Shown: positions 44,828 to 57,425, counted from the first letter of the stretch. The stretch is DNA of 64,000 bases from Lacimicrobium alkaliphilum (GCF_001466725.1 NZ_CP013650.1:4314836-4378835), one strand, 5' to 3'. Notes: generated by a model from the sequence alone, not told the origin. Numbers and translations are program-made.

Positions 44828-44839
44828 GTGACTGGCATT
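44806..44839 (-). terminator. Terminator shared by the TetR gene and the acrAB operon
   Basis: AATGCCAGTCA (44811-44821) and TGACTGGCATT (44829-44839) form a perfect 11-bp stem with a 7-nt loop containing the TetR gene's stop codon. The A-run at 44806-44812 is a T-run for minus-strand transcripts, so this is mainly the acrB terminator; it is encoded inside the 3' end of the TetR reading frame. Confidence 0.85.
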
Positions 44840-44856
44840 AGCGTTAATCGCCTGAC

Positions 44857-47800
44857 TTAGCTCGTTACCTTCTTTCTGACAAAGTATTTCTGCACCACCA
44901 GATAAAACACCGGCACCAGAAAGATGGCCAGGAAGGTGGCAGAGATCATGCCACCCAATACGCCGATGCCGATGGCGTTGCGGCTGGCAGAACCCGCACC
45001 ACTGCTGATGGCCAGTGGCAGTACCCCTAAGGAAAACGCCATAGAGGTCATAATAATTGGACGCAGACGTAACCGAATCGCCTCCAGTATGGCATCAAAC
45101 AAGGCCTTACCCTGATCCTGCAGCGCACGGGCAAATTCCACAATCAGAATGGCGTTTTTCGAGGCCAGCCCCATGGTGGTTAACAGCCCGACCTGGAAGT
45201 ACACATCGTTGCCCAATCCGGTCAGGTAGGCTGCTGACAGTGCACCGATGATCCCCAGTGGCACAACCATAATCACCGAGAAGGGAATGGCCCAGCTTTC
45301 ATACAGTGCGGCCAGACACAGGAACACTACCAGAATAGACAGCGCGTACAATGCCGGCGCCTGCGCCCCTGACATACGCTCCTGATAGGAAGTGCCGGTC
45401 CATTCAAAGTCGATACCCTGTGGTAGTTGCTCAATCATCCCGGCCATCTTATCCATGGCATCGCCGGAGCTGAATCCGGGTGCGGGCTGGCCCTGAATTT
45501 CCATGGCGGGCACACCGTTGTAACGCTCGAGGCGCTGCGGGCCATACACCCAACGGGTGCTGGAAAAGGCCGCAAAGGACACCATTTCGCCCTCGTTATT
45601 ACGCACATACCAGTCATTCAGGTTTTCCGGCATCATGCGGTACGGCGCGTCGGCCTGTACATACACCTTTTTGACCCGGCCGCGATCGACAAAGTCGTTC
45701 ACATAGCGCGAGCCCCAGCCAATCGACAGGGTCTGATTTATGTCGCTGATGCTCACACCCAGTGCTTTGGCCTTGAGTTCATCCACATCGATTTTCAGTT
45801 GTGGCGCATCTTCCATGCCATTGGGGCGTACACCTACCAGTTCAGGTTGCTGTGCCGCCATGCCCAGAAGCTGATTTCTGGCCTGTAGCAGTGCTTCGTG
45901 GCCAAGCCCGCCGCGGTCCTGCAAGAACAGGCTGAAGCCGGTGGCATTGCCCAACTGAGCAATAGGCGGCAGGTTAAAAGCAAAAACCTGCGCTTCTTTA
46001 ATGGTGGAGAAAAAGCCCATGGAACGACCGATCACCGCCTGTACTGCCTGACTGTCATCCCGCTCGCTCCAGTCTTTGAGGCGCACAAAGGCCAGCCCCA
46101 TATTCTGTCCCTGGCCTGCAAAACTGAAACCGGATACGGTAAAGACTGACTCAACAGCCTCTTCCTGTTTGTAATACTCGGAGATTTTCGTCATCACCGC
46201 TTCGGTACGCTGCTGACTGGCGCCGGTGGGCAACTGCACCAGTGACAGAAACACGCCCTGATCCTCATCGGGCAGGAAAGACGTAGGCAGACGCACAAAC
46301 ATCAGTGCCATTACCGCCACAATGGCCAGATACACCGCCATTGAGCGCAATGGCCGCTTCAGCATACCGCCGACCATGCGCTGATAGCCCTGATTACTGC
46401 GTTCGAAGCCCCGGTTAAAGCCACCGAAGAAGCCGCCTTTACTGTGATGATCGCCATTCACGGGTTTGAGCATGGTGGCACACAACGCCGGTGTGAAGAT
46501 CAATGCCACCAGCACCGACAGCGCCATGGCAGAGACGATAGTGACGGAAAACTGCTGATAAATGGCGCCGGTGGCACCGCCAAAAAAGGCCATGGGCACA
46601 AACACCGCCGATAACACCAGACCGATACCAATCAATGCCCCGGTAATCTGGCCCATGGATTTTCGGGTGGCCTCAACCGGCGATAAACCATCCTCGGTCA
46701 TCACCCGCTCGACATTTTCCACCACCACGATGGCATCATCCACCAGCAGGCCGATGGCCAGCACCATACCAAACATAGTCAGGGTGTTAATGGTAAAACC
46801 AAATGCGGTCATGATGGCAAAAGTGCCCAGCAATACCACGGGTACCGCCAGAGTGGGGATCAGGGTGGCCCGCAGATTTTGCAGGAACAGGTACATCACC
46901 AGAAAGACCAGAAAGATGGCCTCAAACAGGGTTTGTACTACTGAGCTGATGGAAATCTCCACAAAAGGGGTGGTGTCGTAGGGGATCACCATTTCCAGGC
47001 CCGGTGGCAGAAAAGGCTCCATCTCCGCGAGAATGTTTTTTACCTCTTCTGCGGTATCCAGTGCGTTAGCGCCGGTGGCCAGCTCTATGGCCAGGCCTGT
47101 GGCCGGGTCGCCGTTGTAGCGGCCGATGACCGAGTAATTCTCACCCCCCAGCTCAATTCTGGATACATCTTTGAGTTTCACCTGAGAGCCATCGGCGTTA
47201 ACCCGCAACAGGATTTCGCCGAACTCTTCGGCACTGGTGAGGCGGGTCTGCGCCAGAATAGCAGCATTAAACTGCTGACCTTCAACCGCCGGTGCGCCAC
47301 CGAGCTGACCTGCGGTTACCTGATTATTCTGTTCATTGATGGCTGCGGTCACATCAGCAGGGGTTAGCTGGTATTGATTGAGCTGATCGGCATTGAGCCA
47401 GATACGCATGGCATACTGGCTGCCAAAGACCTGAACATTGCCCACTCCGTTGGCACGGCTGACAGGATCTTTGACATTCGACACCACATAATCGGCAATG
47501 TCGTCGCGCTGCATACTGCCGTCTCTGGAAACAAAGCCCACCACCATCAGGAAGCTGCCATTGGATTTGGCCACCGCCACACCCTGTTGTTGCACTTCCT
47601 GAGGTAACAACGGCAGTGCCCGTTGCAGCTTATTCTGTACCTGTACCTGGGCGATATCGGCATCGGTTCCGGTTTCAAAGGTCAGGGTCACAGACACATT
47701 GCCCACTGAATCGCTTTGTGCCGACATATACATCAGGTTGTCGAGGCCGGTCATAGACTGCTCTATCACCTGAGTAACAGCATTCTCTGCAGCCTGCGCG

Positions 47801-47958
47801 GAAGCACCGGGATAGCTGGCATTAATGGTCACTGCCGGCGGTGCAACCTGGGGGTATTGCTCCACCGGTAACTGTTTAATGGAAAGCAGCCCGGCAAGCA
47901 TAATAACAATGGCGATAACCCAGGCGAAAATCGGCCTGCCGATAAAGAAATTAGCCAT
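44857..47958 (-). CDS. acrB: RND efflux pump inner-membrane transporter, AcrB/MexB type
   Basis: A 1033-residue proton-driven multidrug exporter of the HAE1 family. Twelve membrane helices in the 1+5 / 1+5 layout; proton-relay acids in [18 protein letters not shown] (TM4, about 405-408); large periplasmic loops with porter and docking domains. Length fits AcrB (1049) and MexB (1046). It starts three bases after the acrA stop and forms a tripartite pump with acrA and an outer-membrane TolC-type protein not encoded here. Confidence 0.96.
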   Translation of the reverse strand: MANFFIGRPIFAWVIAIVIMLAGLLSIKQLPVEQYPQVAPPAVTINASYPGASAQAAENAVTQVIEQSMTGLDNLMYMSAQSDSVGNVSVTLTFETGTDADIAQVQVQNKLQRALPLLPQEVQQQGVAVAKSNGSFLMVVGFVSRDGSMQRDDIADYVVSNVKDPVSRANGVGNVQVFGSQYAMRIWLNADQLNQYQLTPADVTAAINEQNNQVTAGQLGGAPAVEGQQFNAAILAQTRLTSAEEFGEILLRVNADGSQVKLKDVSRIELGGENYSVIGRYNGDPATGLAIELATGANALDTAEEVKNILAEMEPFLPPGLEMVIPYDTTPFVEISISSVVQTLFEAIFLVFLVMYLFLQNLRATLIPTLAVPVVLLGTFAIMTAFGFTINTLTMFGMVLAIGLLVDDAIVVVENVERVMTEDGLSPVEATRKSMGQITGALIGIGLVLSAVFVPMAFFGGATGAIYQQFSVTIVSAMALSVLVALIFTPALCATMLKPVNGDHHSKGGFFGGFNRGFERSNQGYQRMVGGMLKRPLRSMAVYLAIVAVMALMFVRLPTSFLPDEDQGVFLSLVQLPTGASQQRTEAVMTKISEYYKQEEAVESVFTVSGFSFAGQGQNMGLAFVRLKDWSERDDSQAVQAVIGRSMGFFSTIKEAQVFAFNLPPIAQLGNATGFSLFLQDRGGLGHEALLQARNQLLGMAAQQPELVGVRPNGMEDAPQLKIDVDELKAKALGVSISDINQTLSIGWGSRYVNDFVDRGRVKKVYVQADAPYRMMPENLNDWYVRNNEGEMVSFAAFSSTRWVYGPQRLERYNGVPAMEIQGQPAPGFSSGDAMDKMAGMIEQLPQGIDFEWTGTSYQERMSGAQAPALYALSILVVFLCLAALYESWAIPFSVIMVVPLGIIGALSAAYLTGLGNDVYFQVGLLTTMGLASKNAILIVEFARALQDQGKALFDAILEAIRLRLRPIIMTSMAFSLGVLPLAISSGAGSASRNAIGIGVLGGMISATFLAIFLVPVFYLVVQKYFVRKKVTS

Positions 47959-47961
47959 AGA

Positions 47962-49101
47962 TCAACCTCCCTGTGAAGCAGATTGGACTGCAACCACCTT
48001 AACCTGAGCACCGGGCTGAACACTCTGCAGGCCCTTGACGATGACTCGGTCACCGGCTTGCAGACCGGATTTTACGATCCAGCGTTGGTCTCTGGCCTGC
48101 CCCAGCTCCACGACCTTGCTGACGACTTTATTGTCCTTGTTCACCAGCATTACCGAGGCGTCACCTTTGGGAGTATGAGCCACTGCTTTTTGTGGCACCA
48201 GAATCGCATCGGGGTCGGTACCTAACTCAACCTGAGCACGTACAAACATGCCAGGCAGCAAATCGCCTTGGTCATTAGGGAATACTGCCCGCAAGGTCAC
48301 CATGGCGGTACTGGGATCCACATTCACTTCTGAAAACTTCAGTTTGCCCTTATGTTGATACTTCGTGCCATCTTCCAGTTTCAGGCTCACATCGGCCTGA
48401 GAGGTATTGTCCAGATCACCGCTTTGTAGCTGATGGCGCAGCTTGCGCAATTCACTGGCTGACTGGGTTAAATCCACATAGATAGGATCAAGCTGACGAA
48501 TGGTGGCCAGCCCCTGCTGTTGATTAGCGGTCAGCAGTGCCCCTTCGGTTACCGCAGAGCGGCCTATCTGGCCGCTGATGGGGGCGCGGATCCCGGTGTA
48601 CTCAAGATTGATGCTGGCACTTTGTACTTCAGCCTCGGCAATAGAGACCTCGGCTTCGGCCTGCATCAGTGTCGCAATGGCATCATCGTATTCCTGCTGA
48701 CTGACAGACTTGCTGTCAAGCAGTCCCTTAAAACGTTCGGCCTTTAAGCGGGCGTTGTGCAATACCGCCCTGGCCCTTGCCAGGCGGGCTTGTGCACTGT
48801 TAAGTGCGGCTTCATAGGAGGCAGGATCAATCTGATACAGCAACTGACCCTCTTTAACCTGCTGGCCTTCTTCAAACAGTCTTTTTTGCAGTATACCGCT
48901 GACCTGCGGGCGAATTTCAGCCTGGCGATAATCCACTGTACGTCCGGGTAGTTCATTGGTTAACTGCAAAGGTTCGCTCTGCAATTGTACTACCTCTACT
49001 TCCGGAATCTGACTGGCCGGCCCGTTTTGCTGTTGCTGCTGGCTGCAACCCGCCAGCAGTAATGTGAAAATCACACCCGAAATCGCAAGTCTGTTTCGCA
49101 T
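47962..49101 (-). CDS. acrA: RND efflux periplasmic adaptor, AcrA/MexA type
   Basis: A 379-residue membrane-fusion lipoprotein. It starts at ATG 49101 with a lipoprotein signal and LLAGC lipobox; an upstream in-frame start would hide the signal and is rejected. Domains in order: lipoyl half, long alpha-helical hairpin (about 90-165, ARLARARAVLHNARLKAERF), second lipoyl half, beta-barrel and membrane-proximal domain. It links AcrB to the outer-membrane channel. A TetR-type operator lies 58 bp upstream. Confidence 0.95.
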   Translation of the reverse strand: MRNRLAISGVIFTLLLAGCSQQQQQNGPASQIPEVEVVQLQSEPLQLTNELPGRTVDYRQAEIRPQVSGILQKRLFEEGQQVKEGQLLYQIDPASYEAALNSAQARLARARAVLHNARLKAERFKGLLDSKSVSQQEYDDAIATLMQAEAEVSIAEAEVQSASINLEYTGIRAPISGQIGRSAVTEGALLTANQQQGLATIRQLDPIYVDLTQSASELRKLRHQLQSGDLDNTSQADVSLKLEDGTKYQHKGKLKFSEVNVDPSTAMVTLRAVFPNDQGDLLPGMFVRAQVELGTDPDAILVPQKAVAHTPKGDASVMLVNKDNKVVSKVVELGQARDQRWIVKSGLQAGDRVIVKGLQSVQPGAQVKVVAVQSASQGG

Positions 49102-49158
49102 TGTTATACACCTTAAAAAATCCCACAGGTAACCTGGGCAGAATAATGGCAGGGAATA

Positions 49159-49178
49159 TACATACAAACCTGTATGTA
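49159..49178. promoter_or_regulatory. TetR/AcrR-type operator upstream of acrA
   Basis: TACATACA and TGTATGTA are perfect 8-bp inverted arms with an AACC centre, 58-77 bp before the acrA start. The arms resemble the AcrR operator of E. coli (TACATACA...TGTATGTA) closely. The site lies where a promoter for acrAB is expected, and a TetR gene of AcrR type follows the operon. Confidence 0.8.
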
Positions 49179-49557
49179 AGCAATGTTGCCGACCCCTCAT
49201 CTATGTATTTCAACGGTCACCCGAACCTACCATAGCTTTCAGCGTCAGGTCGTTGTGCCTAGTCAATACAAGGGTTGTAGCAACTCTATATCAGTCGGAT
49301 ATGAATACCAGTTATCGACTTACCAAATTGTAAGAATTGGTTACCCGCAGACCTGAACAGGGCAGAGACTGCAAATAACAATACCAGGCCGGCACCCTAT
49401 ACATGAATTTTAGTCCCGAACTTTACTGTTCGCAGCCAGGGCAGATATCCGGTGATTTACACAAATCCGTTACCACAAAACGCAATAACAAAGATCTTTA
49501 CTCTGAGGTACTCAACTTATAGCGTGACCTGTTCACATCTATTGGCCGGAGAAGCAG
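49179..49557. other. Intergenic region between acrA and the aldo/keto reductase
   Basis: No supported gene. AT-rich, with an imperfect dyad near 49320-49345 (TTACCAAATT/AATTGGTTAC). It must hold the divergent promoters of acrAB and of the aldo/keto reductase gene; none could be placed reliably. GGAGAA precedes the downstream ATG. Confidence 0.4.
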
Positions 49558-50537
49558 ATGCAACTATGTAGATTGGGGCAATCAGGTTATCAGGTATCAG
49601 AGATTGGCCTGGGCTGTTGGCAATTGGGTAATGATTTTGGCCCGGTAGAAGACAGCCAGGCCCTTGAGACTCTGGATACCGCGCTCGAGCAGGGGATCAG
49701 GTTTTTCGATACCGCTGATGTATACGGCGCTGGCCTGAGTGAAGAGCGCATCGGCAAGTGGCTACAGGGCCTGTCTGATAAACCTGTGGTTGCCACTAAG
49801 GTCGGGCGCGGCTCAGGACTTTATCCCGATGGCTATACGCGCGAAAAGGTACGCCAGTCGTTGCAGGACTCGGCCAGACGCCTGCGCGTGGAAGCGCTGG
49901 ATCTGGCCCAGTTGCATTGTGTTCCGCCTCAGGTACTGAGATCGGGTGAGTTGCTGGGCTGGATGGAAGAATTCAAACAGCAGGGATTGATTAAGGCTTA
50001 TGGTGCCAGCGTGGAAATGATTGATGATGCACAGTTCTGCTGTGATCAGCCAGGCCTGAGCAGTGTGCAGATTATTTTAACCTGTTCCGCCAGGATGCCA
50101 CCGGACAGCTGCTCGACAAAGCCGCTGCCAATGATATTGGTGTTATTGTGCGCCTGCCGCTTGCCAGCGGTTTGTTAAGCGGTAAGTTGCGCCTGGATCA
50201 GCAGTTCAGTGAGCAGGATCACCGCCATTATAATCGCGATGGTGACGCCTTCCATGTGGGGGAAACCTTCAACGGTCTGCCTTATGCCAAAGGGGTTGAG
50301 TTGGTAGAGGAGTTAAAAAACCTGCTGCCAGCCGATACGGATATGGTCAGTCTGGCACTGCGCTGGATCCTGGATCATCCGCAGATCAGCACGGTGATCG
50401 CCGGCAGTGGAAAGCCGCAACAGGTCATCAGCAATGCGGCTGCCAGTGATCTGCCAGCGCTTTCGGAGGAGTTACACCAACAGCTCAGGGATTTCTATTA
50501 TCACAAGGTCCGTCAGCATATCCGGGGCGGTATTTAG
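49558..50537 (+). pseudogene. Aldo/keto reductase, frameshifted
   Basis: The frame from 49558 reads a normal aldo/keto reductase start (LGQSGYQVSEIGLGCWQLG, then DTADVYGAGLSEERIGKWL with catalytic Asp and Tyr, and LAQLHCVP) up to about residue 170, then changes to unrelated residues. Another frame continues the family at 50080-50537 (LPLASGLLSGKL, SLALRWILDHPQISTVIAGS). One T missing from the run at 50075-50078 would restore VQIIFNLFRQDA. Joined length about 326 residues, normal for the family. Either a real inactivation or a homopolymer error in the sequence. Confidence 0.85.
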
Positions 50538-51877
50538 TGCTCTTTGCGCACTACGGCCTTTGTGACCAGGCTGACAAGTTCCTGCCAGATGGGTGTGAGA
50601 TTCGGATAGCGGCCACTATCGGGATCCAGCCCTTTGTGCTGGCGGTTGGTGAGTAATATGATGATTAACTCATTCTCTGGCTGGATAAGAAACTGAGTAC
50701 CGGTAAAACCGGGGTGCCAGTAGCTTAGCCCTGTATTATCGGTGTTTTTCCAGAATCCCAGGGCCTGGTTATTGTCATAAGGGGTTTGTAAAAAGGTCTG
50801 AAGGGTGTCAGAGTCGGTAAGGCGGTAATCTCCGTAACCGCCGCCGTTCAATAATGTCTGCCCGAGAACCGCCAGATCACCAACAGTAGAAAACAATCCG
50901 GCATGGCCGGCAACACCGCCCAGGCCATACCAGGCATTGCCATCATTGGCTTCGCCAACAAGCGTGTAATCACGATATGCGGTAAAGGGGGGCTCAGGTA
51001 AGGGCTGTGCCAGCGGATAGGGTTTGCCCGTTGCTACCATCTTTTGCTCAAAGGGGTTGCCGTGGGATGTCGCCACGATACGCTGTTTAAGCTGCGGGCC
51101 TGGCCGGTAGCCGGTATCTTTCATTGCCAGCGGGTGGTAAATATGTTGCTTAACAAAATCGTCCAGGGGCATGCCCCCGACCTTTTCAATAATCTTCCCC
51201 AGTAACATAAACCCCAGATCCGAATAGGCCCGGCGTTCACCCGGCGCGTAGCGCAGCGGCAGAGCGGCAATATAATCAACAATGTTCTCTTGGTTCTGCA
51301 GATATAACCAGGTGGGCTGCCACTGCCACAAGCCACTGCGATGGGTAAGCAGTTGCTGAACCGTGATATCAGCCTTGTCGGTTTGTGCAAATTCAGGTAT
51401 CAGCGCACCCAGCCGAGCATCCAGCGCAAGCTTCTGTTCACTGACCAGATGCATTACTGATACGGTTGTGGCAGCCACTTTGGTGACAGACGCCAAATCA
51501 AAAACAGCGTCCTGTGACATAGGAACCGGCTTGGCCAGCCGGACTAGCCGGCCATCCTCTTGCAGGGTAAATGCCCGGGCATAACCAAAAGCACGCTGGT
51601 ACAGCACCCTGCCCTGATGCGCGATCAGTAAGCTTGCACCGGTATAAAGGTCATTTTCTTCTGTGCCTGCATGATCCTCAATCAAGGTGCTGAGCTCTGA
51701 AAAATCGTACTGAGGCTCAGTGGCACCATAAGTAAGCTGAGGATACATGGTTTGCGGTGCTGTTGAGGTGGCGGAAGCTGTCATCAACGGCGTGACCATT
51801 AACACAGCGAGTAAAAAAGCATTCAGGATATAGTGCATGGTGGCAACGGCAACGCCCGGTTTGAGGAACTTAATCAT
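50534..51877 (-). CDS. Serine hydrolase, YfeW-like (penicillin-binding protein 4B type)
   Basis: A 447-residue exported protein. The N-terminus has a hydrophobic stretch (YILNAFLLAVLMVTPLMTASA) and AAGG before ATG 51877. SxxK is SVTK near residue 130, the YxN site is YSDLGF, and HPG sits before GTQFLIQP. The long GLGGVAGHAGLFSTVGDLA stretch resembles E. coli YfeW closely. Probably a periplasmic DD-carboxypeptidase or esterase. It overlaps the end of the aldo/keto reductase by four bases, in convergent orientation. Confidence 0.88.
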   Translation of the reverse strand: MIKFLKPGVAVATMHYILNAFLLAVLMVTPLMTASATSTAPQTMYPQLTYGATEPQYDFSELSTLIEDHAGTEENDLYTGASLLIAHQGRVLYQRAFGYARAFTLQEDGRLVRLAKPVPMSQDAVFDLASVTKVAATTVSVMHLVSEQKLALDARLGALIPEFAQTDKADITVQQLLTHRSGLWQWQPTWLYLQNQENIVDYIAALPLRYAPGERRAYSDLGFMLLGKIIEKVGGMPLDDFVKQHIYHPLAMKDTGYRPGPQLKQRIVATSHGNPFEQKMVATGKPYPLAQPLPEPPFTAYRDYTLVGEANDGNAWYGLGGVAGHAGLFSTVGDLAVLGQTLLNGGGYGDYRLTDSDTLQTFLQTPYDNNQALGFWKNTDNTGLSYWHPGFTGTQFLIQPENELIIILLTNRQHKGLDPDSGRYPNLTPIWQELVSLVTKAVVRKEH

Positions 51878-51938
51878 GCTTAACCTTGCCAGAAAAACCT
51901 GCAGAGGAAAACCGTCTGCAAAAGTAAACCGACTCTGA

Positions 51939-51953
51939 CGATTGCGACAATCG
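51939..51953. promoter_or_regulatory. 15-bp perfect palindrome between the serine hydrolase and katG
   Basis: CGATTG-CGA-CAATCG. It lies 62-76 bp before the hydrolase start and about 117 bp before katG, in a divergent promoter region. No clear OxyR site (ATAG-N7-CTAT) was found. An operator is possible, but the regulator is unknown. Confidence 0.4.
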
Positions 51954-52042
51954 ATTTATACAGCGGGACAGATGCCCGGTTCTGAACTACTTTTTCACTT
52001 AGGCTATAGATAGTTACGGGCGCTCAGTGAATTGAGTACTGA

Positions 52043-54262
<2,220 letters not shown>

Positions 54263-54278
54263 GGACCCACCTGATTAC

Positions 54279-54316
54279 CACAACAACGGGGCCTCCACAC
54301 CCCGTTGTTGTGTTTT
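54279..54316 (+). terminator. Intrinsic terminator of katG
   Basis: A perfect 13-bp stem (54279-54291 and 54300-54312, CACAACAACGGGG/CCCCGTTGTTGTG) with an 8-nt loop, followed by TTTT. Starts 17 bases after the katG stop. It may also serve the convergent gene at 54338-54643, for which an A-run is lacking. Confidence 0.92.
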
Positions 54317-54337
54317 CCTTTGGCCTACTGACCTTCA

Positions 54338-54643
54338 TTACTGTGTCGGGCAGTCAAGCGTTGGCAGGTTGCCGAAGTCCTTGCCACAGGTGTTGTTATA
54401 CTGACCGACATCATTGTTTATCTGATTACAAAGCGAAATATTGGGGTTGCCACTGTCTACCGATTGCCGATACAGGTTTTCGTCATGCTGCATGCGTAAC
54501 AGATCACTGGTACAGCGGTTTGAGTGAGCTATTTTGTCTGCGGCGTACCAGCTTGAAAAGAACGCCGCAGCGGCAGCAGCTACCAAAGCAATCACAATGG
54601 CCGCCAACAAGGTTATACCCCGCTGTCTTAACGATTGTCTCAT
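54338..54643 (-). CDS. Pilin-like small membrane protein
   Basis: A 101-residue protein I cannot place in a named family. The N-terminus MRQSLRQRGITLLAAIVIALVAAAAAAFF looks like a type IV pilin or pseudopilin leader (basic segment, G, then a hydrophobic helix), although the residue at +5 is not the usual Glu. Three cysteines (near 43, 71, 85) in the exported part could include one disulfide; a fourth is near the C-terminus. It stands alone, with no other pilus genes nearby. Confidence 0.55.
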   Translation of the reverse strand: MRQSLRQRGITLLAAIVIALVAAAAAAFFSSWYAADKIAHSNRCTSDLLRMQHDENLYRQSVDSGNPNISLCNQINNDVGQYNNTCGKDFGNLPTLDCPTQ

Positions 54644-54890
54644 TATATTTCCTTAGGCCCGGGGGCAATTAACATGAACGCGCCGGAAATGACCTATCCC
54701 GGAAGATAGGGTATAGGCCAGAGGTGCGGTATTTGCCAGCTTTGCTGAAGACAGGATTGTCTGTAAATGGTACTCATGAGGCATCGGATGCTGTTGGATC
54801 TGCAGCACAGTGAACTAAAAGAAGATTGAAACAGCATCCGGTCACAGGGGAGAATACAAACCAACAACCATTGATTAAGGATAACCGGCA

Positions 54891-55481
54891 GTGAAGTTAT
54901 TATGGATAAGCATTTTTTTAGCTGTGCTGATCTGGTCAGGCATTGAACCGAAAGACACCTTTACCTGGTTTCTCGAAGTCTTGCCCGCCATGATTGGTGC
55001 ATTGCTGGTGGTCACCTCCTACAAAAAATTTCCGCTCACTCCTTTGCTTTACATACTGATACTGGCCCATTGCGTGATACTGATGGTGGGCGGTCATTAC
55101 ACCTATGCCGAGGTGCCGCTGTTTGATGGTTTGCTTGGCGCAGAGCGAAATAACTACGACAAACTGGGGCATTTCTTCCAGGGTTTTGTACCGGCAATAC
55201 TGGCTCGCGAATTATTGATCCGGCTTAATGTGGTTAATGGTGCAGCCTGGCGCAACCTGTTTATTGTCTCGGTCTGCCTTGGCTTCAGCGCCTTTTATGA
55301 ACTGCTGGAATGGTGGGTGGCCCTGGCTTCGGGCGAAGGCGCAGAAGCTTTTCTGGGAACGCAGGGCTATGTCTGGGATACCCAGTCGGATATGGGCTTT
55401 GCCTTGCTCGGCGCTCTTATTGCCCTGGTGACTCTGTCAAAATGGCATGACACTCAGCTGGAAGCTCTAAAGCGCACTTAG
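54891..55481 (+). CDS. DUF2238 (YjdF-like) membrane protein
   Basis: A 196-residue inner-membrane protein with five or six hydrophobic segments. GHYTYAEVPLFD and YDKLGHFFQGFVPAILARE, then FYELLEWW and WDTQSDMGFALLGA, are the conserved motifs of DUF2238. Function unknown. It ends directly before the next gene (stop 55479-55481, ATG 55482), so the two form an operon. Confidence 0.88.
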   Translation: MKLLWISIFLAVLIWSGIEPKDTFTWFLEVLPAMIGALLVVTSYKKFPLTPLLYILILAHCVILMVGGHYTYAEVPLFDGLLGAERNNYDKLGHFFQGFVPAILARELLIRLNVVNGAAWRNLFIVSVCLGFSAFYELLEWWVALASGEGAEAFLGTQGYVWDTQSDMGFALLGALIALVTLSKWHDTQLEALKRT

Positions 55482-56195
55482 ATGGATAAGCTGTTAACGC
55501 TGTTATTGGCCCCCTGGTTGCTCTGGCAGGCCCGTCAGGTTCGCCGGCATGCTCTGCGCCTGCCCGAAGCACCAGGTGCCCGAGACGGCGTCAATGGCTC
55601 AGGGATGCCGCTGGGCGTATTGATACTGGGTGATTCGGCCGCCGCCGGTGTAGGCTGCGCCAGCCAGTCTGAGGCGGTCACCGGCCATTGGATTAATCAT
55701 CTGGCTTCGCGGTACAAGGTGCACTGGCAATTATTGGCTCAGTCAGGACTCAACTGTGCACAGGTATTGCAGTTGCTGAAGAAAAGCGAAGTGGTGGTGA
55801 GTCCGGTCGATAGGGTGTTGCTCTCTGTAGGGGTTAACGATGTGACCGGGCGCACACCGGCTCAACGATGGTTGTCTGACCTTGAGAAAATGACAGGCTA
55901 TTTACGCCAACAGCTTGGAGCGAAAACCATCATCTATACCGCGTTACCCCCTATGCACCGGTTTCCTGCCTTGCCTCAGCCATTGCGATGGTTTTTGGGC
56001 CGGCGGGCTAAAGTGCTTGATGCCTTGCTGAAAAAACATTGCCGCGATAATGCGGGCTTACATCATGTGCAGATTGAGCTGCCCTTTGATGCTGAGTTTA
56101 TCGCCAGTGATGGCTTTCACCCTTCCGGACAGGGTGCCAGAGTCTGGGCACAAGCCGTGGCACGGATTAATCCTGAGGCAAAAAACGGAGTCTGA
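55482..56195 (+). CDS. SGNH/GDSL-family hydrolase
   Basis: A 237-residue protein with SGNH blocks: GDSAAAGVG (block I, Ser near residue 51), a Gly at the second block (AQSGLN), GVNDVT (block III Asn), and DGFHPSGQG (block V, Asp and His). Probably an esterase or lipase-like enzyme. A short hydrophobic N-terminus (LLTLLLAPWLLW) may anchor it. Cotranscribed with the DUF2238 gene. Confidence 0.87.
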   Translation: MDKLLTLLLAPWLLWQARQVRRHALRLPEAPGARDGVNGSGMPLGVLILGDSAAAGVGCASQSEAVTGHWINHLASRYKVHWQLLAQSGLNCAQVLQLLKKSEVVVSPVDRVLLSVGVNDVTGRTPAQRWLSDLEKMTGYLRQQLGAKTIIYTALPPMHRFPALPQPLRWFLGRRAKVLDALLKKHCRDNAGLHHVQIELPFDAEFIASDGFHPSGQGARVWAQAVARINPEAKNGV

Positions 56196-56296
56196 CGCAA
56201 TTGGCCTTACTCCTTTATATTTTCACCATCATAGCGGTGTAATGTGGCTGTGTTATCAGTAATAATCCCCTTCCATGCAGTTTAGTCGGGTGTCGT

Positions 56297-57355
56297 ATGC
56301 TTAAGTTCTGGTACAAAGATTTTCCGCAATACCCTCAGGAGCACCTTGAATACTGGCGCTCACGTCTGATCCAGCACACGCTGTTGATCAGTGCGGCCTT
56401 TTTCCTGCTGCTGACACTCCTTAATCTGTTCTTTTTCGGGGCTTACCGGCTTGCGCTTCTGGACAGTTGCGGCTTTGTGATCACTCTGGCTATTTATGCC
56501 TGGTTCCGGCGAACGGCCAATATCGGTGTCGCTGCATGGGCGTTCTCGATTATGGCTGCCGGGTTGATATGCCTGTTTGTTTTGATGGTGGGCGGTAGTG
56601 CGCACTCTCTTATGTGGGCCACCCTGATCCCGCCTTTTACTTTTTTCCTGGTGGGGCGCCAGTGGGGAACGGTGCTGAGCGCGGTGGTTTTCAGCCTCTG
56701 TGCGGTAGTGGTTTATCAGCAGGTGCAGGGGCAACAGGCGGTGACCTTCAGCAACGGCGCACTGTTAAATGTGATTGAGGTGGCGATTGCCCATGTTCTG
56801 ATATTTCGTTTTTATGAGCGCAGCCGAACCGTGGCCTATCAGCAGCTTGCCGGTAAAACTAACCAGATGCGCCAGATGGCCGAAACCGACAAGCTTACCG
56901 GACTATACAATCGTGAGAAGCTGGATCAGACGCTCAATGGCCTGTTGCCGGACATCACACAAAGCAATAAGCCGGTTACCCTGATGTTGCTGGATATCGA
57001 TCACTTTAAACAGATAAATGATGAGTTCGGTCACCTTCGCGGTGACAAAGTGCTGACACAGCTGGCCGAACTCCTGCGCAGTCAGATGCGGAATCAGGAT
57101 TTTATTGCCCGCTGGGGCGGCGAAGAATTTGTGGTGCTGCTGCCAGACACCCTGCTTAAACACGGCGCTGAGCTGGCAGAGCGGCTGCGGGTGTATATCG
57201 CCGCGCAGTCTATTGAGGGGCATAACTTAACCATCAGCATCGGGGTTGCCCAGCATCAGCAAAATGAAAGCACCGAAGCCCTGCTGGACAGAGCCGACAA
57301 GGCGCTGTATCAGGCCAAACATCAGGGCCGCAATCAGGTGATTACAGCACAGTGA
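56297..57355 (+). CDS. Membrane-bound diguanylate cyclase
   Basis: A 352-residue protein. About 1-175 holds five or six membrane helices forming an unknown sensor; 190-352 is a GGDEF domain with active-site motif RWGGEEF, so cyclic-di-GMP synthesis is expected. An upstream I-site of the RxxD type is present only weakly. It is likely to affect the motile/sessile switch in response to a membrane-sensed signal. No EAL domain. Confidence 0.92.
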   Translation: MLKFWYKDFPQYPQEHLEYWRSRLIQHTLLISAAFFLLLTLLNLFFFGAYRLALLDSCGFVITLAIYAWFRRTANIGVAAWAFSIMAAGLICLFVLMVGGSAHSLMWATLIPPFTFFLVGRQWGTVLSAVVFSLCAVVVYQQVQGQQAVTFSNGALLNVIEVAIAHVLIFRFYERSRTVAYQQLAGKTNQMRQMAETDKLTGLYNREKLDQTLNGLLPDITQSNKPVTLMLLDIDHFKQINDEFGHLRGDKVLTQLAELLRSQMRNQDFIARWGGEEFVVLLPDTLLKHGAELAERLRVYIAAQSIEGHNLTISIGVAQHQQNESTEALLDRADKALYQAKHQGRNQVITAQ

Positions 57356-57425
57356 TGTGCCTGGACTGAGAAATACAGCGCCAGGGTTCGTCATCTGATG
57401 AACGGTTTTTGCCGAGACATTTCCC

